DNA of 64,000 bases from Pomphorhynchus laevis (GCA_012934845.2 WNNJ02003589.1:1-64000); one strand, 5' to 3'; positions 31,430 to 44,480 are shown, counted from the first letter of the stretch. Notes: generated by a model from the sequence alone, not told the origin. A program made the numbers and translations.

Positions 31430-34370
31430 TTATTTTGAGTGGCAAATGAGTACTATCGGCGCGCTTACATTTTTACTAAAAATGACAACAAATGATCAAA
31501 CTGATAAAAAATAATCTCGCAGACGAATTTTGAATAGTATGAACAAGGAAGACGAGCGGATGTACGAAGGTAACGAATTCCGAGAAAGAGGAGCAGCGAC
31601 ATCAAAGAAACGAAGGCGGTAATTTGTCAAATAATTCGGAGTGTAGAGAAGTGGGAATGAAATGATCTTAAGGATAAAGAAGCAGGACGAGATTCATCGA
31701 GATATGGAAGATGTAAGCATAAAGAGGAATTGCGATGCAGTACACGATGGGTCGGGATAATCAAACGAACCAAACACGATGGCTTATTGTGGGAAGCCAG
31801 GAAAGATTGAAAATATGTTGAGATATGTGGTCAAAACAGAGGAGACGTAGGAGAACGCGAGCTGCTTAGTTTACAATATGTTGGAGAGGTTGGAGAGTAG
31901 TTTTGGAAGAGTTCGAGAAAAAGCTAAGGCAATAATTAATTCGGGAAAATAAAAGGGCGGATAAAAGGGAAAGACATGAGTGAAAATCGATCAACCTACG
32001 AATACGGTGAATATCATGGAGTAGCAAGAACGAGTAGCAGACTTTATCGGAAACAAATGGCTTGATAGAAAGATGGTTGCCAAAGTAGAAACGGAGGAAT
32101 ACGAGATCATTAAAGACAGGAGGAATGGTTGAGTAGATATATACAGTAGGTGGACTAATGCTGAGGTGATAGGGAATTGTCCACATGCTGTAGGACTTTG
32201 CATGATTTAGTGGTAGGTGAAACAAAGAAAGGTGATGGGAAACGTATAAGAGGAAAGCGAAGTAAGTGGATGCAAGATCATCGATTTGAGAGAAGGGTAG
32301 ATAAGAGTAGATGAGAATGTCATCACATATTGCATAACATGAAAATTGTGTTCTGGTTATTGAAAAGAGATCACAGAGAAGAAATGAGAAAAGAACGGGA
32401 CCTAGTACTGAGCCTTAAGGAACACGGTGTGCGAGAGAATAAGATTGAGAGACAGAATCTGAATGCACACTGAAAGAACGGTAGGATAGATAAGAGGAAA
32501 GCCAGGCTACAATGGAGTTGGATAATCTATAGTCATGACGGAGCCGATAGAGAAGAATACAATGATTGACGATGTCGAATGCAGATGACAAGTCAAGATA
32601 CATTATAACGCTACAAATTGTTTCCTATCGTGATTCTAGAAGATCATCACAGACTTTGTGACACGTTAGTTCGGTGGAATGATTAGAAGGAAAAACATAT
32701 TGAAACGGGGAATATAAATTTAACGATAGAAGATATATATTAACCTGATTTATCACAATAATTTTTAAGAGTTTTGATAAGGTTGGGAGAAGATATATAG
32801 GACGATATGAGGACGGAAGTGAACTGTCGAGAGAGTGTTTTTCCGAAGTGGAAGAACAATGGCAGATTTCCAGTTTGACGGAAAAGTGCCGCTGCGGATA
32901 GAAGAGTTAAACAAGGTTGTCAAAAACGGAGATACCGAATGGCAAATAAACTTAAGTAAGTACATCGGAAGAGGGTCGGAAGCAGAAGATTTTTTAGGCA
33001 ATGAAAGAACTTTTGAAACTTTGTCAGGAGAAATGGGAAGAAGATAGAAGAGTTCAGTAAGAGAGAATTGTATTGGGGCAGTCGATTGAAGAGTTGAATG
33101 AATATATGATAACGTATTAGCAGATTTAGATTGAAGATAAGAAGAAAACACGTTTGGATCGATGTTACTAGGTGTTGAAGAACGTGAGAGGAGTAAGTTT
33201 GAAGTGCGCCGAGTGGACTTTTAGTCCGAAGAAGTGAGTTTATTTTGTCAGAAGAGTGTTCACTTATTTCGTAGGAAAGAGTAATAGGAAAGACGAATAT
33301 TTGGGTAGTCATCACGATACTCAGAGGAAACAGAAGTAGAACCTTCTTCGAGGAAACGGAGATAGATGCGAAAGGCGTGATGCATGCGGCGCTTAGAAGT
33401 TACAGTCAGAATCAAACCATGATGTGCTTCGAGAACGCTTAAAAGTGTGTGATCGGCGAGGTTATATGGAATCGAGAATTGTTGTGAGCTCAGAGTCAAC
33501 TAGTAAGGATATAAAATCGACTGAAACGGAAAGCGAATTAGGCGACATAAGAGCAGAGCCAAGAATATCAGATCGAAATAAAGTAAGATTGATAAATTTC
33601 CACTGTCGATTGAAGGTAGAGAGACTCGAGAAGAAGCAAGCCGATTAGTAAGATTTAGGGTAAGTAGAAAGTGATCAGAGATACCATGATCTGAGATATT
33701 AAATGAATCATATGTAGAGAAGCTGCACGAATTTGCAATGATATCAAGGGTACCGCCAAGTATATGAGTGGGAGGGGGTCGAAGTAGATGAAGATTATAG
33801 CCGGAAATAATGTTTACAAGTTTGACGGAATATGAATCGGAAGGGCGGTACAAGCGAATGTTGAAATTACCTAGTATGAAGAGTTGGAGTGCTGAAAGTG
33901 AACAATAACAAAGATGATCATATAGTTCATCGAAGAACTTGGATGAAAGATGGTAAGATCCATGACGATATACGATAGCAAGCTCAAGTGGAAAGGATGG
34001 AAGATCTACAGATAAGTGATTCCAAAGATTCGGGTGCTAGAGATCATCACAACTGGTATCATCACAATATTCAGGATAGAACGGATGTTGAGTAGATTAA
34101 TGCAATACGAGCAATAATCGGAATTACCTAGAGAAGGAGGCGAGGAAGAGAAACTGGCAGCCATCGAATTTTCGGATGATTGTGAACAACACAAAAATTT
34201 TCATTTACATTTCTTATTGTAAGGTAAGATTCTCCTTTTATTTCAAGTAGACTTTTTCTTTACGAGCAAAGGAAAGCTTAGTTATTTCAGACGGGGACCG
34301 ATCAGGAAAGATGCGACAAGCAGATGACGAGAAGATGAGTTCAAAAGGTCTGAGGATTTTTCGTTTGAAT
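31430..34370 (-). mobile_element. LX-4 LINE, heavily decayed
   Basis: Minus-strand relative of LX-1 and LX-2 with its 3' end near 31430. GCCACTCAAAATAAATTTC precedes a poly-T-like edge, and the terminal hairpin is degenerate. The 5' part holds the end of ORF1 near 34.2-34.37 kb (CRIFPDRSPSEI). It is more diverged from LX-1 than LX-1 copies are from each other, so I treat it as a separate family. Confidence 0.82.
31866..34160 (-). pseudogene. LX-4 ORF2 (endonuclease-RT), disrupted
   Basis: Six broken frames follow the LX ORF2 order. The start MAASFSSSPPSLGNS and NIRSILN are at 34.1 kb. PTHILGGTLDIIAN and HGISDHFLLTLNL (33.5-33.85 kb) are endonuclease. LFYLLPISPDKVSKVL and PFLTTLFNSSIRSGTFPSNWK are at 32.8-33.1 kb. 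Motif A YLDLSSAFDIVNH and YRLRHDYRLS are at 32.5 kb. A C-terminal palm/thumb stretch has LIDFHSCLSLLSALLFSRIN (31.9-32.0 kb). The YADD region falls in a stop-rich part near 32.3 kb. Confidence 0.82.
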
Positions 34371-35344
34371 ATGACACTTTCTATTTAATTAGGTACGCAT
34401 TTTAATAGATTTCCTTCGAGGTTCCATTTTAACATAATTGCTCTTCGTTATAGTATTAATTATATTGTCTGTATTCTCAAGTCAACTTCGTTAATGTACG
34501 AAATTGATTCTAAATTATGGTGCGAGATAATATCTTTTTAGGTTTATCGTTTGTCTAAGCGGACTTTAAAATTTAAAATTGGCAAGTGATAACAATTTTA
34601 AAAGTAAATGTGGCGAAATGCACTTCTGCTAATATTGTTCATAAAACTTTACGATTGTTATTACATTGGATTGGTAACATTAGCAGTTCCCGCCTTATTT
34701 ATACTATTGTTATTACATTGAATTCGTATCATTACCTATTTCCGCCCAGATCAAATGGAATACGGACGAGATTTATTCCAAATAAATGAAAATATTCAAT
34801 GTTATCCTGAGATGCTTTCCGAGACAATCAGTCGACGACTTCCCTTATTTTTTAACTCATATGTAGAACACATGCTTTTATTTGTCATATAGTCAATATA
34901 GTGGATATAATATCAAAATAGAAAGATCATGAGAAAAATATTGAAATGTTTTGTTTCTTTGCAAGACTTGTTTTGCAAACGAACGTTTACACGTTTAAAT
35001 ATTAATCTTATATTTCATACACGAAGGGTGAAAGCTATTGTTGTAACCTGACAAGCTGGGAAAGATCACACTAGTTCTTTCTTTTTATTTGCGGACTTAA
35101 CTCGTAATACGAGGGATTATGAATTTACAATTCAGAGTTCACATAATATTGAGGGTGTCCGTTCCTCCTTGTGGTGCCCCTAGAAACTCCTCGCAGCATA
35201 TCAACTGCGGGGTGAGCTAAACGCGAACAACTCCCGGTAACAGGCAATACGACAGGCCGATCAGGAGGATACTAAAGAAGCAAAGGTCCAGAATTAAAGC
35301 TTGACTGCTTTTTTCTTTTGTAAATTCTTGAATATGTTAGTCAA
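34371..35344. other. AT-rich spacer with a small GC-richer island
   Basis: Mostly AT-rich with no coding signal. Near 35081-35130 the text TTTTATTTGCGGACTTAACTCG resembles LINE 3' tails, and CTCGT-AAT-ACGAG forms a small hairpin at 35101-35113. The following 35150-35290 is GC-richer, with a possible stem CTCGCAG and CTGCGGG. I cannot assign it. Confidence 0.45.
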
Positions 35345-36470
35345 ATTGAGATCGTTTAACACACCAAAAAGATTTTCAGATTCTATGTTGCAACCACGTG
35401 TCGAAGAATTGAGATTCTAGTCAATATGAGTTATATTGAAGTCCCCTATGACTATAACCGGATATGTGCATTTTAGGTGGCATCGTAATGAAATGCTAAT
35501 CTTATCAGTGTCTGACCGTTGTGAGCGATAAAAGACCGATTTTTAGTTTTTATCTATCTGGAGTAGATATTAATAACCATAAATACTCATTGAATGATTC
35601 ATCTGACGATGTATTCCTTTCTACGATTGTTAACGGTTGATGGACGTATAATATGACCACAAGCTTTTATGAAGATTCGATCTGCCCTCGCGACAAAATA
35701 CTATGGGATGTAAATTTCGCTGTCCGGAATATTTTTGTTAAGACAAGTTTCACTTAATGCCATGAGGTTCGGGTTAAGTGTATTAGCAAGACAATATATC
35801 GTCAAATTTTTTATAAGGACTTGATCAATATATAACATAATAGAAATGTTATTCACCGGGCTACGGTAAGAGTGATGCGTCTTTGTGGGGCGTGACATAG
35901 ACGGAAATTTTATGTGTTTATTACAAGAGCTCGTGCGGCGGAAAACGCCTATACAGCAGTTAGGCTTATTCCAATAGAAAATCGGATGTTCACTCTTCGC
36001 CGCACAACTTGAAATTTTTTTATAACTAAATTGTTCTTCCAAATCATACTTGTTTGCTGCAAATCATATTTCGCGGACTTTAATCTATCTCTATCTTCGG
36101 GGCTAAGATCAGGTAAAAGTCTGATACTGGAACCTTTTAACTTAAAAGAGTTCCTGAGGATCTTACTACAAGTCACTGAACTATCAACTACTTTCAAAAT
36201 CTTGGTCGGCCGTTGTCGAGCTTTTTCCTTATACTAAAGAGATGCATAACCTGCCTATTAATTAATCTCTCAGAGGAAAAACGGTTGAAAGAGCTTGCTT
36301 TATAGAGTCAACATCGTGCTTAATCCGAGCTAAACTATTAAGGCTATGTGATTCGTCTAAGTTCGCAATTATAAAGCAGATATTTTGATCGAATGTTCTG
36401 CGATTATATCGTTTCTTGTAAGTTCTTACAGGATGATCCGTGCACCCAGATGCTTTTTTCACATATTTAA
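35345..36470 (-). pseudogene. CR1-like LINE, ORF1 core and endonuclease start, disrupted
   Basis: Minus-strand frames read an ORF1 of the CR1 type. At 36262-36462 are RTFDQNICFIIANLDESHS and RIKHDVDSIKQALS. At 35949-36197 are NSFKLKGSSIRLLPDLSPED and WKNNLVIKKFQVVRR. The endonuclease start follows: LNPNLMALSETCLNKNIPD (35.7 kb) and VIVIGDFNITHID (35.43 kb). It ends near 35345. The ORF1 phrases are those I associate with flatworm CR1-like elements. It lies immediately 3' of the H tail, in the same orientation, so it could be a second H copy or a rearranged piece of the same one. Confidence 0.75.
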
Positions 36471-36477
36471 TATAAGT

Positions 36478-37740
36478 TAAAATGTGCTTTATTACAAGAC
36501 AACATAGCGAGCAGAGCTCAAAGTGGCGTCACAAAAAAGAAAAAAACAAATTAATTACACAAAATTTTCTTTCGAAATTCCTTCACTTTACGGGAACGAA
36601 TCACTGTCTTGTTCAACTGATTCCATAGATTCATGACCCCTCGATTAAACTGGACAGTTTCTGAGCCTAAAATCCTTTGTCGATTGAGGACTAACGAATG
36701 ACCGCGACGCCATTGACCTGATATATCATCCATTAGCCCGTGTAGTACGTGTTGTGGGTTGCAAAGAATCGTCCATGTTATACACATGTCGCGTAAATCA
36801 CGGTGAGTTCTAACACTATTTATTCCCAGTCCATTGAGTCTTTGTGCGAAAGGGAAATTTCTTATTGGGTAAACAAGCTTGTTGCCCGACGGAGAACACC
36901 TTCCAATTTTGCTAATTCCTGTATAGTCCTCGGATTGACGCATTGAGATGCATATAGCAGATGGCTCAAAATAAATGCGTTAACAAGAATTGAAACGATC
37001 GTGGATTAAGAAAATCAAATGTACGACTAATTAAACCTAGCATCCGATAAGCCTTAGCACATACATATGAATGATTACGTTTAGTGGACAAGTGATAGGA
37101 AATCCAGACGTGGAGATCTTTCAAATGGTCTACATTTTCGATTTCATTTTCACAAAGATAGTATTTTGCCGGTCAAGTACTCTGTCGATCTCGAACACGC
37201 ATAAAAGAACATTTTGCAGAATTGACCGATGAACCGTTAATTCGAGCCCAATTCACAACTTTATCTATATATGACTGTAGACACTATATCTAAATACGAC
37301 TTTATGCCTCTCCAGATTTTCAGGTCATCTGCATATAATAGAGACTCTGAACTCTGAAGCCTGCTAAATCATTTATGTAGATGGAGAATTACAGTGGACC
37401 AATCACTGTGCCCTGTGGTATACCTAAGTGTGTATTATACCTGCCCGAATAAATGTTATTAACGTGAACCCGATAAGAACGGTCAAAGATAAAGTTTGCC
37501 ATCCAGCGAATTAGAACGGAATCAATCGTCAAGGCATGCATTTTGGGAATCAGATAGTCATGACGTACGTGATCGAAAGCTTTGGAAAATTCAAAGAAGA
37601 TTATATCAACACATGCTATTTCGCCAACTAAATTGGTCCATGAGTTCTGCGCAACTAGCAGATTCATGACAGTAGAATAATCACTTCTAAAACCATGTTG
37701 GTTAATACACAGTAAATTTATGGATTTCAAATCATCACTA
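36478..37740 (-). pseudogene. CR1-like LINE family H, RT and 3' end, disrupted
   Basis: The frame 37389-37730 reads INQHGFRSDYSTVMNLL, motif A FFEFSKAFDHV (first Asp replaced by Glu) and LGIPQGTVIGPL. A decayed stretch 36950-37390 should hold YADD. The 36551-36943 frame then carries the C-terminal part with RDMCITWTILCNP, RRGHSLVLNRQ and NLWNQLNKTV. The 3' end at about 36478 is preceded by AATAAAGC on the minus strand. The copy is inactive. Confidence 0.8.
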
Positions 37741-37787
37741 ATACACTAATCGCTTATACAGTAGTCTTTCCCAGGTTCGACAACAAT

Positions 37788-38990
37788 CTGTAGTTTACAA
37801 CGACTTACTAATTTCTCGAGATAAGGATCTATATAGTGTTCTCATCTCCCTCGACCTCTCATCCGCCTTCGACATTGTCGACCACTCCGTCCTCCTTCTC
37901 GCCTTCGTTATGATTACGGGTTTTATTTCTCCTCCGTAGCATGGTTTGCCTCATATCTATCCGACCGTTCGTTTCGCGTCTGCTCTAATTCATCCTCCTC
38001 CACTTCCATCCCTATCTTTTGCGGGGTCCCACAAGGTTTAGTCCTTGGTATCTCTTCTGCTTAGTGATCTCTCTTCGTTTATCAAACCTTTCTCCTTTGA
38101 CGTCATGCAATACGCCGATGACATCCTCATCTATGCTCATGCACCCGCACATCGCATACATGATATCGGCATTTCTGCCTCCAACTGTATTTCTTTTCAA
38201 TCCCCATCTCGTTCTAAACATTGACAAGTCCAAAATAATGTGGATCCTTTCCCGTAAACCAAACATATCTCATCATACTGTATATTTTGCCTCATCGATC
38301 ATCCCCATAGTAAACAATCTCACTTTCTTAGGCTTCCATTTTGATGCTCACCTTTCCCTTAAACCCTTCGTCCGTGACAATTTACGCTCGTCTAACTTAA
38401 TTCTCCGTGACATCCGCTATATCCGCCCCATATCGACTTCCGTTCTTTATGCATCTTTCATCGCTTCTCTTTCCTAAAATCGATTACTGTCTCAGCCTTT
38501 TCGCAAATTCTCCAAAATCCATCATCCTACCCTTCTAACGAATAATCACCTCTGCCGTTCGAGTGCTCTTTCGTCTCCGTCGCTTTGATCACACATCCAC
38601 GTATCTTGCCCAACTCTCCTTGCCCACCATCCACATCCGCATCAAACTTCGCCTTCTCGTTACTTTTCGTCTCATCGCTGTCGGCTCCCCATTGTTCATC
38701 AACCTTTCTTTCTTAGACGACAGTCGTTCCAACTCGCTATTGCTGCGTTCCCGTCATACCCTCTTACTCCACGTTCCCAATTACTCCAACAACTATGGTC
38801 TCCGATCCTTCTTCGTCGCTGCCTCACTCGCCTGCAATCAACTCCCTCTCGACGTCCGCTGCGCTCCCTCCTTTATCACATTCAAACACATCCTTCGTTC
38901 ACACCTTATCGACACATGATTTACATTTTTGTTTTGTTGTGGTCATGTAAGCGTGCGCTGGCACGCATTTGACACCTTAAAATAAATCTT
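37788..38990 (+). pseudogene. LX-1 LINE, 3' third of ORF2 and tail
   Basis: The fragment starts within the RT (VYNDLLISRD) and runs to the LX-1 3' end. Words in shifted frames include LISLDLSSAFDIVDH, CGVPQGL (a changed GVPQGS), QYADDILIYAHAPAH, MWILSRKPNISH, LGFHFDAHLSLKPF and FKHILRSHL. It is followed by the hairpin at 38951-38966, GACACCTTAAAATAAATC and T-rich DNA. At least five frameshifts are present. It borders family H on its left. Confidence 0.88.
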
Positions 38991-40229
38991 TTATTTACAA
39001 GTATATGATTGATGTGCTGAATTAACGGCAGATAATGGTCTTATGTGGTATTCGTGCGATTGAGTACAGCTTAGAATAATTATCCTTCTTATCGTAAGGT
39101 TGCAGTTTTTCTTGAATGTGTGATTTTGTGTGAGAATGTAATCTTGATATTGAGGTGAACTAAGGAAGATTATCTTAATTATTCGAGTAACTTTTTGATT
39201 GTGCTGTCATTTGACCCGATATTACCGCAGTTGTAGCAGATTTCGGTTTTGCATTTATTATATTTTGTTGTCACATATCGATAAGCCTATACTTCTCAAA
39301 TAAGAATAATCGTTCAAAACCTGGTACACCGTTTTATCGTTTATAAAAACACGAATCTATTTTCGAGCAGTTCCATTTGGGTAATGTTCAGTGTGTTTAT
39401 GTTCAATGTATTATTTTGCAAGCAATATCCATCGCCTCAATAAATTCATTTGTGCTGTTGTTAACAAGTCTTATTTACTAATAAGAGTGATCTATCTTGA
39501 GAAAACCTAATTGATCGGCTTCATGCGACAGGGTAAGCGTGTTTTTTGTTGTTGTTTTGCTTATATATTTTTCTGTGCATATCTATTTTTCTTTTTTATT
39601 TATAATATAAAAATGGCATGCATTGTAAAACACAATACATTAAAAACGTCAATCACAGGTCTCTACTAATCCATTTATTAAACATATTGAGAAGGAATTA
39701 CAGCGCAAAAGATGCTCCTGGCAATAAGAGAGGATGTTTTTGCTAAAAAATAGTGGGCTAAGAAAGAAGACTAAATTATCTTTCACAAGATTATAAAGAG
39801 TACCGTCAAAGATAACTTCCCTGGAAAGTATCTTTGAGCGGTACATTTCTAAAAATGATTTTCCCAAAATTATTTTATCGATGTAAATGAATTTTATTGT
39901 TCTGATTTAATTTTTCATTATGTAAAATCGGTTATACTTAGAGGTAAATTATTTTTACCATAATTAATTGGGTAAGCAGAAGAGCGCATTGGTCGTGAAG
40001 ATTTGATATTTGTTAGATATGAAGTTTAATGTATTGTTTTTTATTTTACTAAATTCTTAATTCTTTCCATCGAAGTATATACTGCTAGTACACTTTATAC
40101 TTAACGTATTTCAACGTGTTAGTATGAAGGGTAACCCGTTAATAAATAGGGTTTATAGTATCAACCCTATTTTAGCGTGTTTAATTTTAATTTATCAAAA
40201 TGTATTAAATTAAATTATTATTACTATAG
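38991..40229. other. AT-rich DNA without recognisable gene
   Basis: No protein-like frames. A 72-codon minus frame at 39649-39867 has no motif. Microsatellite-like TTG text occurs near 39540-39560. Confidence 0.55.
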
Positions 40230-41440
40230 ACCACTAAAAGTGCGCGCAGGCTCATACAGGGGCATCACAATATGTAAAAAAGGGAATATATAGAATGTAA
40301 AAACAAAAAATACAGTCAAAGAAAAAATGAGAGCGCGTCGATATTGTCCTTCAACTTGTTTTTGAGGTGATCCTTAAAAGTCCTCCGATTAGTTGCTATC
40401 ACTATTTCCATTAGGAGGCTATTCAACATGTCAACTACAAGGCTGCTAAACACTGCGGAGGGATGAAAATACGTGTATTTCAGCTACAAGCATCGTCCGT
40501 GTTCTCTTAGATAAAGTCGGGTTTGCACAGATAGGACATCGGTGCATGAATGACCACTGGACAAAAATATGTTGTAAGCCATCGTCAAGTCGCTCTCCAC
40601 ACGAATCTAATCGATTGACTGTACTCCCAATTTACGCATGCGCTCTGCATAGGAGACAGCGAATAGCCTACGCACACGTTTGGAACCCCATCTCAAAGGC
40701 TTTTCGAGAACTCTACAATCACGTTTTGTAGTAGAAGATGCAAATGTCTAAATAGGCCGGATGTAGCTGTTGAATATCCTAACAAAAAGATGTCCATAAA
40801 CGCTTTGTAAGACACGCAGTAGCATGCCAAGGTGACGGCTTGCTCGGGATGCAACAGTTACGTTGTGAGAGGTGGTCTTCAGATCGGATGTTATCACCAC
40901 AGCAAAGTCAGTGAACTTTACGAATTTCTGGATCATCACTCCTCCAATATAGTATTGTGTATCCGGGAAACATTGGTCAATATGCATATGAGCACACTTA
41001 GCTACGTTCGATCTGAACCCATGAGTATTTGCCCACGATTGGATCATATTGAGATCAGACTGAACATAGTCAACATTCATTAACGATGTAATTTGGTCCC
41101 ATATTTTTAAGTCGCCAGAGTACATCAGAGATGGCGAATGGATCACATTATGAAGCTCATTTACATACAACGTGAACAAGACGGGTGAGAGAACAGAGCC
41201 TTGTGGAGCACCACAGGTCATCGAAATGGCAGAGGAGAGACGTCCATCATGGCGAACATAGAACCTTCTATTATGAATGTAATCCGAAATCCAGTCTACT
41301 AACCAAGAATCGAACGAGTAATGCCGAAGAGTTCGGACAATATTATCGTGAGGTACGGTGTTTCGAGAGGTCAACAAAAATAATGTCGATATCTACACCT
41401 TCAGATTTCAAAGAAAATCATCTTTTACGAGCCAACAGAA
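40230..41440 (-). pseudogene. CR1-like LINE family G, RT palm to 3' end (outer element, left part)
   Basis: The 40748-41377 frame reads HDNIVRTLRHYSFDSWLVDW, GAPQGSVLSPVLFTLYVNEL, a motif C word YSGDLKIW (YADD has become YSGD), WANTHGFRSNVAKCAHMHI and ASRHLGMLLRVLQ. The words DIDIIFVDLSK (motif A) lie at 41370-41400. The tail to about 40230 is decayed. The element continues on the other side of the nested LX-1, at 44474-44990. Confidence 0.83.
41434..41440 (+). repeat. Target-site duplication, left copy (nested LX-1)
   Basis: AACAGAA, repeated at 44474-44480. Both lie in the interrupted family G frame. Confidence 0.8.
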
Positions 41441-44400
41441 AAACGCCGTCGCGAGGAAAACGGCGAAACATCACTCTCCATCCGAAATATAGACGGAAAT
41501 TTTCAAGTTGTCCACACCCGTCCAAAAATTCGATAACGCTCCATCTCTCCTATGTGTCTTCTCCACTAGACTCTTTCGCCACAACACACGGTTTCCGCCT
41601 CGGTCTCCTCAACACTAGATCTATTCTCAATAAATCCGATCTTATCCTCAACCTATTCACCAAGCAATCCATCGATATCTTCTGCCTCACCGAATCCTGG
41701 CACTCAGATTCCGACGACATTTCCATTCGCCGTCTGCTCTCTACCGGTTGCTCCCTAGTCGAATCCGCCCGCCCCCTCAGCTCATGCCCTTCTAAATTCT
41801 CTAATCATGGCGGCATCGTCGCATTCGCGCGTCACCCCGCGTCTCTTCGTAAAATCAATCCCCCTTTCAGTGTCGAGATCACTCTAGATCTCGCCATTGT
41901 ATACCGTCCTGGTTCATCAGCTCATATTGCCTTATTTTTTACCGAACTCGCTGACCTCCTTTCTCATTGTTCTTTGTCCCCAATCCCTTCACTCGTTCTA
42001 GGCGACTTCAATATCCGCCTAGATCGCCCCTCTTCTACGGATTCCATCCGGTTCATCAACATTCTATCCAACTACAATTACAAACTAATCTCCACTGCCT
42101 CCACACATATACTTGGTGGGGCACTCGACATCATCGCTGTCCCCGATCATTTTGCTGCCTACACCTCACTGTCCATCTCTGATCCTGGTCTATCCGATCA
42201 CTTTCTTATCACCCTTGATCTCACTCACAACCACACCCCTCCTCACACACCTACAATCCTACGTCGCCCTTGGAGAAATCTTGACCTCTCCCTTCTCCGC
42301 TCTGCCTTACTCAAATCATCTCTATCATTACCCACAATAACATATTCATCTCCTCACGATCTCGCCTTTCTTTTCGACTCTGAACTCACATCCACTCTCG
42401 ATATTCTCTTGCCCTTAAAGTCTCACCCACACCGTCGCTTGCACCGTGCCCCATGGTTTGACATCCAATGCCTACTCTCAAAGCGTCGACTCCGCCATGC
42501 TTTTCGAGTCTATCACCGCTCTCTCAGACGTGATTTCCGCTCGATCACTCCGTCTTTCCGTGATTCCTATCTTGCTCTTCGCCGGTCTCATCTCAACCTA
42601 CTACGTACCAAATGCAACTCCTTCTGGCAGCATAAAATCATCACTTCATTCAACTCTAAGACTCTCTGGCATACTTTTAACTCAATCCTTGCTCGCTCTT
42701 CTTCGCCGTGCAACATCAATGCCAATGATTATTCGTCATTTCTCCAGACTAAAGTATCCACGTTGCTCTCTCACACCCCGGTCTCCATCCTATCCCACTC
42801 TGCCCAGTCTAATCTCATCCTTCCGGAACTCTTTCATCTTCTCCCTGTATCACCTACAGAAGTATCATCTGTCCTCATGTCCTTGCCCAACAAAACCTCA
42901 CCTGCCGATCCCCTGCCTACTCACATATTAAAATCTTATATGCTCATCGATATCCCTATTTCTCACAACCTTGTTTAACTCGTCCATCCGCAACCGTATC
43001 TTCCCTTCACACTGGAAATCCGCAATCGTTCGTCCCCTCCTTAAGAAACAATCGCTCGACCCCTCCCTTCCTTCTAGCTATCGCCCCATTTCACTACTCC
43101 CTACTCTTTCTAAGCTCTTAGAACGCCTCATCTTAATACAAATCAACGCTTATCTCTCCTCATCCAATCTGTACCCTCCTTTCCAATTCGCTTTCCGCTC
43201 TAATCACTCGACAGAAATCGCATGCATAAAAGTGTACAACGACTTACTCATTTCTCGAGACAAGGCTCTATATAGTGTTCTCATCTCCCTCGACCTCTCC
43301 TCCGCATTCGACATTGTCGACCACTCCGTCCTCCTTTCTCGCCTTCGTTATGATTACGGCTTTTCTTCCTCCTCCGTAGCATGGTTCGCCTCATATCTAT
43401 CCGACCGTTCCTTTCGCGTCTGTTCTAATTCATCATCCTCCCCTCCCATCCCTATTTTTTGCGGGGTCCCACAAGGTTCAGTCCTAGGTCCCCTGCTTTT
43501 CTCTCTTCTGCTTGGCGATCTATCTCCGTTTATCAAACCTTACTCCTTTAAGGTCATGCAATACGCCGATAACATTCTAATCTATGATCATGCACCCGCA
43601 CATCGCATACACGATATCGGCATTTCTGCCTTCAACTGTCTTTCTTCTATCTACAAACGTATCTCCAATCTCCATCTCGTTCTAAACCCCGAAAAGTCCA
43701 AAATAATGTGGATCCTCCCCCGTAAACCAAACATATCTCCTCCCACTGTATATTTTGCCTCATCAATCATCCCCATAGTCCACAATCTCACTTTCTTAGG
43801 CTTCCATTTCGATGATCACCTTTCCCTTAAACCCTTCGTCCGTGACAAGGTCCGCTCATCTAACTTAATTCTCCGTGATATCCGCCGTATCCGCCCCTTA
43901 TCGACTTCCGTTCTTGTATGTCTCTTCTTTCATCGCTTCTTTTCCCTAAAATCGATTACTGCCTTAGCCTTTTCGCCAATTCTCCAAAATCCATCATCCT
44001 ACCCCTACAACGAATAATCAACACCGCCGTTCGAGTGCTCTTTCGTCTCCGTCGCTTCGACCACACATCCACATATTTTGCCCAACTCTCCTGGCCCACC
44101 ATCCACATCCGCATCAAACTCCGCATTCTTCTCGTTACCTTTCGTCTCATCGCTGTCGGCTCCCCATCGTTCATCAACCTTCCTTTCTTAGACGATACTC
44201 GCCCCACCTCGCTATCGCTTCGTTCCTGTCATACCCTCTTACTCCACGTTCCTAATTACTCTATCAACTACGGTTTCCGATCCTTCCTCGTCGCCGCCTC
44301 ACTCGCCTGGAATCAACTCCCTCTCGACGTCCGCCGCGCCCCCTCCTTTATCATATTCAAACACCTCCTCCGTTCACACCTTCTCGACACCTGATTCACA

Positions 44401-44473
44401 GTCTTGTTTTGTTGTGGTCATGTAAGCGTGTGCTGGCACGCATTTGCCACTTTAAAATAAATCGTATTTTTTT
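41441..44473 (+). mobile_element. LX-1 LINE nested in family G
   Basis: A 5'-truncated LX-1 (3.03 kb) begins in the last 30 codons of ORF1 (RRREENGETSLS) and ends in the LX-1 hairpin (44426-44441), GCCACTTTAAAATAAATC and a T run. It is flanked by a 7-bp duplication and by the two halves of one CR1-like element. Confidence 0.92.
41534..44394 (+). pseudogene. LX-1 ORF2 (endonuclease-RT), nested copy, inactivated
   Basis: It is closely similar to the ORF2 at 18482-21379. Lesions are: the start ATG is ATA (41534), a 36-bp in-frame deletion after KINPPFS (about 41873), a one-base insertion near 42937, and a one-base loss near 43897. In addition motif C reads YADN at 43562-43573, where the last Asp codon GAC has become AAC. 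Endonuclease words GDFNIRLDRPSS and SDHF and RT motif A LDLSSAFDIVDH are intact. The start of the long frame at 41185 reads through family G antisense sequence and is not real. Confidence 0.9.
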
Positions 44474-44480
44474 AACAGAA
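44474..44480 (+). repeat. Target-site duplication, right copy (nested LX-1)
   Basis: AACAGAA, identical to 41434-41440. Confidence 0.8.

Noticed and set aside
35690-37740. Treating the two CR1-like pieces as one intact element
   Set aside because: The order is RT and 3' end followed by ORF1 and endonuclease, which is not collinear, so at least two insertions or a rearrangement are needed.
41185-41530. N-terminal extension of the 597-codon frame at 41185-42978
   Set aside because: This part reads antisense family G sequence and then crosses the insertion junction into LX-1, so it is a fortuitous fusion.
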